Source of the DNA: Ferruginibacter sp.
GTDB taxonomy: Bacteria > Bacteroidota > Bacteroidia > Chitinophagales > Chitinophagaceae
Assembly (NCBI GenBank): GCA_025352695.1
Contig: JANXSK010000056.1
Location: forward strand, 1 to 34,760
Length of the DNA: 34,760 nt
Direction of reading: 5' to 3'
Every line of letters begins with the position of its first letter. Position 1 is the stretch's first letter. Positions 1-7,049 of the stretch are shown here, piece by piece. Below the pieces are notes generated by a model. The model did not search any database, was not told the DNA's origin, and was given only the letters and a program-made list of their open reading frames with translations. The position numbers and the translations under genes are program-made.

Positions 1-12
1 TTTTGATTGCAT

Positions 13-126
13 AATGTGTAGGTTTTAAAGTTAGTGAAAAAATCGCCCCCCATTCCCTGCACCTTCGTTTCGCTACGCTCCACTACGATGCAGGAGATGG
101 GGAAACTCTAAAACTGTTTACACATT
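13..126. repeat. Imperfect palindromic element (MITE- or REP-like)
   Basis: The outer arms AATGTGTA (13-20) and TACACATT (119-126) are exact reverse complements. They are followed inward by related GTTTTA...GTT and AAC...TAAAAC stretches. The inner arms CCCCATTCCCTGCA (48-61) and TGCAGGAGATGGGG (89-102) pair at 12 of 14 positions, and TCGT/ACGA pairs lie inside them. The core is clearly richer in G+C than its surroundings. The element ends about 20 bp before the truncated dehydrogenase reading frame, so it may mark the break. No second copy was seen in this window. It could be a small non-autonomous mobile element, a REP-like repeat or a large hairpin terminator. Confidence 0.5.
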
Positions 127-148
127 CTACTATATACTACCGATTCAT

Positions 149-523
149 TTGATAACGTTATTTATTAACTTGAAATCGTTAGACACTATCATAAACATTA
201 CATATGGATTAGCGTTTATTCCACTTATAAAAGTTCCTGTTTATTGTGCTACAAAAGCATTTTTACGTTCATTTACTTTTACTTTGCGACACAGCTTACA
301 ATCAAAGAATATTGAAGTAATAGAAATGATACCGCCAGCATTAAATACTGACCTTGGTGCAAAAGGCCTGCACGATGGTCAACCTGCTGTTAGCGATTTT
401 GTAGAAGCCGTATTTTAACAAATGAAAGAAGGGAAAAACGAATTGACATTTGGAACTAGCGAAGCTGGGGCAAAAGCAAATAATGAAGTGATAGGTGACT
501 ATTTTAATAAAATGAACCCATAG
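149..523 (+). pseudogene. Short-chain dehydrogenase/reductase remnant (3' part)
   Basis: The translation matches the C-terminal half of a classical SDR. A beta-strand ending in IINIT is followed by the catalytic-type motif YCATKA (YxxxK) and a segment ending in EMIPPALNTDLG. The N-terminal Rossmann half with its glycine-rich NAD(P) motif is missing, and the frame opens only with a TTG. A TAA at 416-418 interrupts the frame. The same frame then continues with SDR-like C-terminal residues (MKEGKNELTFG) to a TAG at 521-523. It resembles DltE/YciK-type oxidoreductases. The gene is broken at both ends and is probably non-functional. The SDR call is confident; the subfamily is a guess. Confidence 0.7.
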
Positions 524-604
524 CAGGCTTGACTATTTATAAATTCAGTTGAAATACAAAATTTGTATGTTGGCTTTGCAAATTACAGATGTAAAGGTAC
601 GCCT

Positions 605-1834
605 TTAAAAGTACGTTGAAATTCCTATACTAAACCCGGCAGTATTTGCGGGAGGATTGCCCAATAAATCACGTTGCTTTTGGATGCGATAATTTAAACG
701 GAAAATGGTTAGAGAATTTGGTCGAAAACTTACAGCGGGCACCACACTCCATAAATCATCCCCAATATTGCCTTTTGTTTGAATAAATTTTCCAACGTTC
801 CAGTCGACATACTCTAATCGGCAGGCAAAATTTACAACTGCATTATCCCAACCTGATATTTTGTGTTTAAAAAAAGGTTGCACAATATCTATAAAGCCGC
901 CCCTCTGTTTATTGCCAAATTGTTGTGTATAAGTTGCAGGGATATCTACAAAAATCCAGGCCCATTCACTAATAATATTGGTCTTTGTCTTTTTGATGCT
1001 AGTATTAAAATCAATACCAAATACATCGCATCTTCTTTTTTTATCCAATACTAAACCATCCTCTTGAAATTTATTGTAAATACCCCCCATATACGATAAT
1101 CCAATTTCGCCTACATTGCTATTTTTAACTGCTATTTTGCCAGTTACCAAAGGTTTGCCACTTGCACTTTTTTCAAACCTTTTTGCATCTTCTTTTGCCG
1201 CAGGTAAAAAAGTTTTATTTTGATTATTTTCAATGATTGAATTATTAAAGCCACCGGTTAAATAAAATTCATAACCAAACATCCAATCTTTTTTATAATA
1301 CTTACCATACAAACCAAATCCAGCATTACTCCATGTTACAGGTAGCATTTGAGTAGCAGCAATTGGACGATCAGTAAATTCCCATTTAGGGCCATCATGG
1401 TTTTGATTAAATGCACCAATTGGGTTTACAATTATGCCGCTTCTTAAATTTAGTAACGGATGAAACGTCACGTCTATAGCGGCATATTCAACAGAAATTT
1501 CTTTTTCAGCAGGTTCAAATTCTATCTCTGATAAAAATTTTATTTGTTTGGAAATGCTTGACGCAATAAATATGCTTAATCTTCTAAATTGAAATTGATG
1601 TCCTTCGGAAACTCCATCTGTACCTACATGTTGCCAATTAGTTTCTACATAACCTCCTAACGAAATGGGTAATTTTCCAGCTTGCAAAGCAGGTCTGTTG
1701 TAAATGGCATCCATGTTTAATAATGTCTTAGTAGTGTCTATAGGTATTCTCCGTAACAGACTTGGGTCTATTTGTGCATTAGTTGAAAGACTAATAATTG
1801 TAAAAGAAAAAAAAGTAAAATATTTTATTTTCAT
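605..1834 (-). CDS. Outer-membrane porin-like beta-barrel protein
   Basis: The protein has 409 residues and a typical signal peptide (MKIKYFTFFSFTIISLSTNA) followed by Q. The rest has the alternating polar/aromatic pattern of a transmembrane beta-barrel and ends in an aromatic residue (SIGISTYF), as outer-membrane barrels do. Segments such as FQFRRLSIFIASSI, FLSEIEFEP and LRSGIIVNPIGAFNQNHDGP resemble the OprO/OprP phosphate-selective porin family. Its start overlaps the stop of the upstream Rieske gene by 4 nt (ATGA, 1831-1834), so it is the third gene of a metalloregulator-linked operon. The likely role is passage of a small solute or ion across the outer membrane. The substrate cannot be read from sequence. 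Confidence 0.75.
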   Translation of the reverse strand: MKIKYFTFFSFTIISLSTNAQIDPSLLRRIPIDTTKTLLNMDAIYNRPALQAGKLPISLGGYVETNWQHVGTDGVSEGHQFQFRRLSIFIASSISKQIKFLSEIEFEPAEKEISVEYAAIDVTFHPLLNLRSGIIVNPIGAFNQNHDGPKWEFTDRPIAATQMLPVTWSNAGFGLYGKYYKKDWMFGYEFYLTGGFNNSIIENNQNKTFLPAAKEDAKRFEKSASGKPLVTGKIAVKNSNVGEIGLSYMGGIYNKFQEDGLVLDKKRRCDVFGIDFNTSIKKTKTNIISEWAWIFVDIPATYTQQFGNKQRGGFIDIVQPFFKHKISGWDNAVVNFACRLEYVDWNVGKFIQTKGNIGDDLWSVVPAVSFRPNSLTIFRLNYRIQKQRDLLGNPPANTAGFSIGISTYF

Positions 1835-2271
1835 CTTAAAGATATTTTTAGTTGATTGTTATTAATGGTTATAGGAAAAGTTCTTAATGAAGTATTTGCA
1901 GGACTGTTTTCTACTTTGCCACGATTACTAAATTCGCTGCCATGTGCAGGGCATTGAAGCTTATCACCAAATACCTGCAATTCTGTTCCCTGGTGTGTGC
2001 AACGCATTAATAAAGCCTCATAATTATTTTTATCAAATCGATAAACACAAATTGGATATTGTAATTTCTCGTTTTGCACTACGAGGTATTTTTTAAATTC
2101 TTTAGTATTGCCTTTGTTTATTTCAAAATCAGCAAGCAACACAATAATGTCAGCACCAGTAATAGTTGCTGTTATAATTTTTGTTGTACTGCAACCTTCC
2201 AAAAGTGATAAGATTAAACCCCCACTTATGCAACTGATGCAACCTGTTGCTATAAATTTTCTTCTGTGCAT
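1831..2271 (-). CDS. Rieske [2Fe-2S] lipoprotein
   Basis: This 146-residue protein carries both Rieske cluster-binding motifs: C91-T-H93 in a CTHQG context and C107-P-A-H110 in a CPAHGSEF context. The N-terminus (HRRKF, then a hydrophobic stretch ending LLEGC) looks like a lipoprotein signal with the lipid-bearing cysteine at 27 and a weak Tat-like charged start. It is therefore expected to be a small membrane-tethered electron carrier outside the cytoplasm. It lies between the di-heme cytochrome gene (4-nt gap) and the porin gene (4-nt overlap), so the three are probably co-transcribed. A role as electron acceptor for the di-heme protein is inferred from this arrangement. Confidence 0.88.
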   Translation of the reverse strand: MHRRKFIATGCISCISGGLILSLLEGCSTTKIITATITGADIIVLLADFEINKGNTKEFKKYLVVQNEKLQYPICVYRFDKNNYEALLMRCTHQGTELQVFGDKLQCPAHGSEFSNRGKVENSPANTSLRTFPITINNNQLKISLR

Positions 2272-2275
2272 GTTG

Positions 2276-3475
2276 TTATAAACTTTTTAAGAATGTTAGT
2301 ATTTTTTGTCTTTCATTTTCATTAAGTGCATTGAAATTATTTTTTGCGTTAGTGGCTTCACCACCATGCAGTTGGATGGCTTCACTAATACTCTTTGCTC
2401 TGCCATCATGCAATAAAAAGTACTGGCCACCCTGCGAATTTGGGGCAAGACCTAACCCCCACAATGGTGGGGTTTTCCATGCGCTTGTTATGGCGGTTCC
2501 TTCTGTGTAACCATCATCCAGCCCTGCACCCATATCATGCAGTAGCAAATCAGTATAAGGTGCAAATGTTTTATAGCTTAATGCATCAATAGTCGAAAAC
2601 CCAGTTTTAAGTTCAGGCTTGTGGCAGCCAGCACAATTAGTACTTATAAAAAGTTGCTTACCGGCAATTACATCCGCATTATTTTGATTGCGTCGTATCG
2701 GTGCTCTTAATGTTTGTAAATAAAATAGAACATCATTAACAATATTGGTAGGAATTTCAGGTTCAATAGTTACTCCATCGTACACATCTTTTGGTATAAA
2801 TGAAGTAGTGATGCCTATATCCTGATTATAGGCAGAAGCAGTTTGTTGCAGTAAATTATACGTACTTCCTTTTTTACCAAAACGACAAATATATTTTCCG
2901 TTTCTTGTAGCAGCATTTAAATTGGGGGTTATAAATGAAGGAATATTATTCCAGTTTGGAACTCCTTTTATTCCATCGGCATTGGTATCAGTAGGGTCGC
3001 TCATGGCAAGTATATCAGCATCTGAAACCAGTTCTAAAAAACCTAGACCAGTATTGCTTGGGGGTAAAAATTTGGCAAATGTTGCTCCGGCAGGAATCTG
3101 TTCTGGCGTAAAGCCTGGTAAAGCCCTGTCTTGTAATTGAGGACCACCCATATTTAAAAATTGGTTACCCATGCTATCAATTTGCCCAAACCTTGTGAGC
3201 GTACTAAATGGATGTCCTTTGCCTTCGCCAGCATGACAACTACCACAACTTGTAGCCACAAATATTGGCCCAAGCCCTGTTTTTTTAGTAAAGATTTCAC
3301 CAGTAAAAGCCGCGTCACCACGGCGATGTTGAGCATTTTGTGCAAAGGTTAAACCATCTACAGGTCCATCTAGTATTTGATCTTGTGCAGGTGCAGCAGG
3401 TTGCAACTTTAAACAGGAAACTACTAGCACAACCAGGCCAATAATTAATCCTGTAACGAAATGTAGTTGTTTCAT
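2276..3475 (-). CDS. Di-heme c-type cytochrome lipoprotein, DUF1111/COG3488 family
   Basis: This 399-residue protein has two c-type heme sites, C77-G-S-C80-H81 and C281-A-G-C284-H285. A Ca-loop-like DxTDTNADG stretch near residue 165 is typical of the di-heme 'thiol oxidoreductase-like' family. A hydrophobic N-terminus ends in VVSC, giving a lipid-anchored cysteine at 21, so it should act in the periplasm or at the cell surface. In other bacteria, members of this family are found in iron-regulated imelysin loci. Here it is the first gene of a tight operon with a Rieske protein and a porin. It diverges from a DtxR/MntR-type regulator, and a strong dyad begins about 28 bp upstream of its start. 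Metal-dependent expression is therefore likely. The substrate is unknown. Confidence 0.88.
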   Translation of the reverse strand: MKQLHFVTGLIIGLVVLVVSCLKLQPAAPAQDQILDGPVDGLTFAQNAQHRRGDAAFTGEIFTKKTGLGPIFVATSCGSCHAGEGKGHPFSTLTRFGQIDSMGNQFLNMGGPQLQDRALPGFTPEQIPAGATFAKFLPPSNTGLGFLELVSDADILAMSDPTDTNADGIKGVPNWNNIPSFITPNLNAATRNGKYICRFGKKGSTYNLLQQTASAYNQDIGITTSFIPKDVYDGVTIEPEIPTNIVNDVLFYLQTLRAPIRRNQNNADVIAGKQLFISTNCAGCHKPELKTGFSTIDALSYKTFAPYTDLLLHDMGAGLDDGYTEGTAITSAWKTPPLWGLGLAPNSQGGQYFLLHDGRAKSISEAIQLHGGEATNAKNNFNALNENERQKILTFLKSL

Positions 3476-3502
3476 TTAAGCCGTTATTTTTTTTGCAAAC
3501 GT

Positions 3503-3537
3503 AATAATATAATTTAGGTTACCCAAATTATATTATT
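3503..3537. promoter_or_regulatory. 35-bp dyad, likely DtxR/MntR-type operator
   Basis: A palindrome centred on T3520 pairs at 16 of 17 arm positions. Its core TTTAGGTTACCCAAA resembles the known DtxR/IdeR box TTAGGTTAGSCTAACCTAA. It lies between the divergent di-heme cytochrome gene (start 3475) and the metalloregulator gene (start 3607), so one site could control both. A second, weaker copy (ATTTAGGGTAACAAAT, 3535-3550) overlaps its right edge. Binding by the adjacent regulator is inferred. Confidence 0.75.
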
Positions 3538-3550
3538 TAGGGTAACAAAT
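3535..3550. promoter_or_regulatory. Second DtxR-like half-matching box
   Basis: ATTTAGGGTAACAAAT is an imperfect palindrome sharing the TTTAGG...TA core with the dyad immediately to its left. Adjacent boxes are common where dimers of DtxR-family regulators bind cooperatively. It is weaker than the main dyad and its assignment depends on it. Confidence 0.45.
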
Positions 3551-3606
3551 AAATAAAAATTAGCTTATATTATATATGCCTAATAAAAACTATTTTTACT
3601 GTACTT

Positions 3607-4263
3607 ATGATGATATCAATTACAGAAGAGAATTATCTAAAAGCTGTTTTTTCAGCTACACATCTTTCAGAAGGGAGAGTTGGAAATCAAATAATTGCGG
3701 AAAAACTAACTGTAAATCCAGCGTCTGTTACTGAAATGTTGCGTAAACTGCAGGATAAAAAATTAATTGAGTATACACGTACAGATGGTGCTAAATTGAC
3801 TAAAGAAGGTTTGAAGGCAGCTTTAAAAGTTATTCGCAAGCACAGGCTTTGGGAAACGTTTTTAGTTATACACCTTAATTTTAAATGGGATGAAGTGCAT
3901 GAAGTGGCAGAACAATTGGAACACATACAGTCGGATAAATTACTGGACGAGTTAGCCGCATTTTTAGGTAATCCAGGTTTTGATCCACACGGAGATCCGA
4001 TACCAGATAAAAATGGGAAAATGCAAAATATGAAGTGTAAAATTTTATCAGACGCAGCAATAGGTCAAAAAGTAAAAGTGGTAAAGGTTAATGACAATGC
4101 GGCTTCGTTTTTAAAATACTTAGACAAGCAAGGAATTGCTTTGGCAGATAAAATTATTGTAAAAGAAATTCAAGACTTTGATCAATCAGTTTTGGTAGAG
4201 CTAAAAGGGAAAAAGGAAGTTTATTTAAGCGCAGCAGCAGCGAAAAAAATTATGGTGGAATAA
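3607..4263 (+). CDS. DtxR/MntR-family metal-dependent transcriptional regulator
   Basis: This 218-residue protein begins with a winged helix-turn-helix domain (about 4-70; NPASVTEMLRKLQDKKLIEY is the recognition region). A dimerisation/metal-binding domain follows, with candidate ligands H79, E83, H98, E102, E105 and H106. A C-terminal SH3/FeoA-like domain spans about 148-218. The position that is cysteine 102 in DtxR is glutamate here (E-x-x-E-H), as in MntR, so manganese or iron is possible. Asparagine stands where DtxR has Met10. The gene is divergent from the di-heme/Rieske/porin operon, with a dyad in between, suggesting autoregulation plus control of that operon. Two consecutive ATGs (3607, 3610) leave the start uncertain by one codon. 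Confidence 0.9.
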   Translation: MMISITEENYLKAVFSATHLSEGRVGNQIIAEKLTVNPASVTEMLRKLQDKKLIEYTRTDGAKLTKEGLKAALKVIRKHRLWETFLVIHLNFKWDEVHEVAEQLEHIQSDKLLDELAAFLGNPGFDPHGDPIPDKNGKMQNMKCKILSDAAIGQKVKVVKVNDNAASFLKYLDKQGIALADKIIVKEIQDFDQSVLVELKGKKEVYLSAAAAKKIMVE

Positions 4264-4420
4264 TTAATTACCCCACCATTAATTAATTGAATGTTAATTG
4301 AAATAGAAATAGAAATAGAAGTATTTATAAAGGCTACACAGCACTCATTACGCAATCAATAAACTTTACAACAATTTTGCTTTGTCTATGATTTAAATTT
4401 TTTACACAAAAATATTTAAA
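4264..4420. repeat. Short AT inverted repeat and GAAATA microsatellite
   Basis: Just after the regulator gene, AATTAATTA and TAATTAATT flank a CCCCACCA loop (about 4262-4288). This may act as a weak terminator, although the stem is all A/T. At 4300-4317, GAAATA is repeated three times and followed by a variant GAAGTA. No gene is visible here. Confidence 0.4.
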
Positions 4421-4927
4421 TCAGGCATTCTCAACTGTCAATCCTTCATGCGTTAACACTAGGGTTTCAATCGCTACATCACTGCAAGTAGCATTTAATT
4501 CAGGACCAACTAATTTTACAGGGAATGCATTGCGTGCTCTCCAAACTACGATGGGTTCATGGTTTCCATTGAGGAGAGAAATCATTATATCTCTTTTTTC
4601 AATGGTATCCATATGTTTGGTATTTATCCACGCATAAAAATCATTGTCTCCCTTAATGATACCACGCTTTAAAATTATATCTGAAAATTTACGCAGACCT
4701 GGAATTTTACTAAAACTGTCATCAGGGCTGCTGCCATCTCTAATTGCAATGGCATCAATTTCAATTTCCAATCCTGTAACTTCTGTAAAGCTACTTCTTG
4801 ATCCACCCCATTCAACAATAAAATGATAGCGGTTAATGGTGTTTTGTTGCATAAAAAATGGTTTAATTATAAAAAAGAAAATTAGGATGCCTGCAATAAT
4901 GATTAGTAAAACTATTATAAAAATCAT
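4421..4927 (-). CDS. Orphan phage/eCIS tail-tube (gp19-like) protein with possible N-terminal membrane anchor
   Basis: Residues 26-168 match the contractile-tail tube family (T4 gp19-like, as in extracellular contractile injection systems). The visible landmarks are FIVEWGGSRSSFTEVTGLEIE, KFSDIILKRG, KGDNDFYAWINT, VVWRARNAFPVK and a terminal LTHEGLTVEN. Before them lies an unbroken run of about 21 hydrophobic residues (IFIIVLLIIIAGILIFFFII) followed by KP. No other tail, sheath, baseplate or ATPase gene is nearby. A start at Met26 (4852) would give 143 residues, the canonical tube size, so the anchor could be an over-extended reading frame. However, 19 of the 21 codons after the start Met have T in the second position with mixed third bases, which looks like selected membrane sequence. 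Confidence 0.75.
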   Translation of the reverse strand: MIFIIVLLIIIAGILIFFFIIKPFFMQQNTINRYHFIVEWGGSRSSFTEVTGLEIEIDAIAIRDGSSPDDSFSKIPGLRKFSDIILKRGIIKGDNDFYAWINTKHMDTIEKRDIMISLLNGNHEPIVVWRARNAFPVKLVGPELNATCSDVAIETLVLTHEGLTVENA

Positions 4928-5387
4928 AAAAAAAATTAAGATTGTTAAAGTATAAAAATTTTAGCAAAAAAGGAAATTGCTTTTTTAAAGAGTTGAAACG
5001 GGTTCAAATAAATGTGTATTGGATTAAAATATTTTACTGCTTAAATTATGCAAAGCAGTCAATTACATCATTTAAAAATAAGGGGTGAAACCATCTGCCT
5101 GACAGAATATTGCGGGATTCTATTAAGTAGAAACAGGGGTACTAAACTAAAGGTAAAATAAATTTAAAAAGCTTTCCTGCAGATTGTATATTTTAATAAA
5201 CATCCAAAGAATATGAAAGTGAAACTTCAGGAAATAAAGGATCGCTCAGGGAAACATAATGTAGAGCTAACTCAGATTTATCATTAAATAAAAAATTTAT
5301 CAGCTGAAAAAGCATCGCAAAGAAAATGGAAAGAGGGGGAAAGAATTGGATGAAAAAAATAGTACACAGTTAAAATCGTTTCTTATC
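4928..5387. other. Non-coding AT-rich stretch containing a possible decayed small gene
   Basis: No intact gene is visible over these 460 bases apart from the interrupted small frame at 5213-5353, listed separately. I see no convincing hairpin terminator or promoter. Confidence 0.5.
5213..5353 (+). pseudogene. Possible decayed small ORF
   Basis: An ATG at 5213 opens 24 codons (MKVKLQEIKDRSGKHNVELT and four more) to a TAA at 5285-5287. The same frame then continues as a charged, helix-like stretch (IKNLSAEKASQRKWKEGERI, then G) to a TGA at 5351. Composition across the stop stays protein-like, rich in K, E, R and Q rather than the I/F/N noise of nearby DNA. I do not recognise a family. It could be a worn gene fragment or chance. 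Confidence 0.25.
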
Positions 5388-6855
5388 TTATAAGATGAAC
5401 TTTTTTTTTAGTTTCAAATTTCCCGTTTTAAAAGTTACCATATAAACGGAGGTGCCTACTGCCTGCTCAATGCCATGAAACCTTCCATTCCATGAAATAA
5501 CAGTTCCTGCAGCATGGTATACTAACTGACCAAAGCGATTAAAAATATTTACCGTTGCATTATATGCAGGATCAAGAAAAGGAATCTTCCATACATCATT
5601 TTTACCATCACCATTGGGTGTAAACGCAGATGGTATGTAGATGCCCGTTACAACTTTCACAAATACATCAGCTGAATTAGTGCAGCCATATAGCGATGTG
5701 GATGTTAGAGTGTAAATGATATCTTGTATTGGTGAAACCGTAGGTGTAAGTATTGTAGCATTACTGATATAATTACCAGGCGACCATGAATATACCAATT
5801 GTTCACCTTCAGCTTTTGCAATTAAAATTGCTGAAGTACCGGTAAGCAAATTTCTGTCGGGGCCGGCATCTACAATCGGCATTGGATGAACATTTATGAT
5901 GATCGGATTGGATGCAATGCGACAGGTTTTAACATTTACCGCATTGGCATCTACCACTGTAAACCGATACCAGAAATCACCTGCATCAGTGGGTGTTCGC
6001 TGGTAAGTTATGGCATTAGCATTGGTTATATCATTCCAGGTAAAATCTTTATTGTTGCTTAACTGCCACTGATAAACCGGAGATTGATAGCCGGCAGATA
6101 ATACTGCGCTGTAAGTATAAACAGAAGTATTGCCTTCGCAAATATCTACAGTATTGGTTGTATTTCCATTGATAGCTGCAGTTATTAATTCGCCACAGGG
6201 TTTAAAAGTGATATCGTCCAAAGCGAGGTCATTACCATCGCCACCCGGTGCATTATTTTTCATTCGTAAAACAATGGTAGACACATTTGCCGGGGTACTA
6301 AAATAAAATCCATATTGTATCCATTGAATACTTTGTTCAACTGGAATATCGCCGGAATTATAGGTTTGCAATATTTCCCCATTTTCGGTTTCAATCGAAA
6401 ATGTAATATTTGGTCTTGTACCTTGGGTAACCATTTTTATATTAAGCATCCATGCTGCAAATTCATAGGTAGTATTTTCACAAAGACTTTTTACTGTATC
6501 CAAATAAAAATCACTTGGCTCAAATGAAGCATCTACCAGCATAAAATAACCACCAGCATTTCCGGTATGATCGCTTTGTAAAACATGCCATCCGTAATTA
6601 CATTCAACCCCTTTGTTTAACAAAGTATAAAAGCCATTTACCGGGCAGGTGCTTGGTACATATTGGTAATTGGTAGTAGCTGCAGAAAGCGGTGAGCCAA
6701 AATTGCTACCTGCGCCAAAAGTAATATTCACCACAGGGGTCGCCAAGACTGCCATTGCACAATTGAGTCTGAGCCTTGCAGCAATTAGTAAGAGTTATAA
6801 ATAAATAAAATAATAAAAAAAATGTGTGGTAAGTAAAAGGGAATCGTTTGATCAT
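5388..6855 (-). CDS. T9SS type B-sorted secreted protein, frameshifted near the 5' end
   Basis: The main frame (5388-6755) ends in a gliding-motility-associated C-terminal domain of about 85 residues (IPSAFTPNGDGKNDVW ... NIFNRFGQLVY ... WNG). This is a type IX secretion sorting signal that is removed at the surface. Before it are an Ig/PKD-like region (VDAGPD..., YSWSPG) and an N-terminal carbohydrate-binding-like jelly-roll (FEPSDFYLDTVKSLCENTTY ... LALDDITFKPCG). That frame has no signal peptide. A signal peptide starting at 6855 (MIKRFPFTYHTFFLLFYLFI ... CCKAQTQLCNGSLGD) lies in another frame. The two join smoothly (SLGD-PVVNITFG) if one base is removed from the four-G run at 6736-6739. 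Either the gene has a +1 frameshift or the base is a sequencing error. Confidence 0.8.
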
Positions 6856-7049
6856 CGTGTAAAAAATGAAAATCAAAAAAATTTATCTTTTTAGATTTAA
6901 TTAAAATTATAATGAAGGATAATCAAATAAAAAAACACATGCTTAATCAGTTTGCAGAACAGTTATTGAATTCCAAAATTAATATTGCTTGCAGGGGTAA
7001 CATTTGTTTAATAAAATTATTTTAATTATAAGCCGTATTCAACCTTATT

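Noticed and set aside
863..1054. Plus-strand open frame inside the porin gene
   Set aside because: It lies wholly antisense to a gene with signal peptide and barrel features, and its own translation has no domain or signal that makes sense.
3161..3352. Overlapping open frames on both strands within the di-heme cytochrome gene
   Set aside because: The true frame contains two CxxCH motifs and family landmarks; the others are low-complexity shadows.
4300..4323. GAAATA repeats as a possible CRISPR or phase-variable tract
   Set aside because: Only three perfect 6-bp units outside any gene, with no spacers and no promoter obviously spaced by them.
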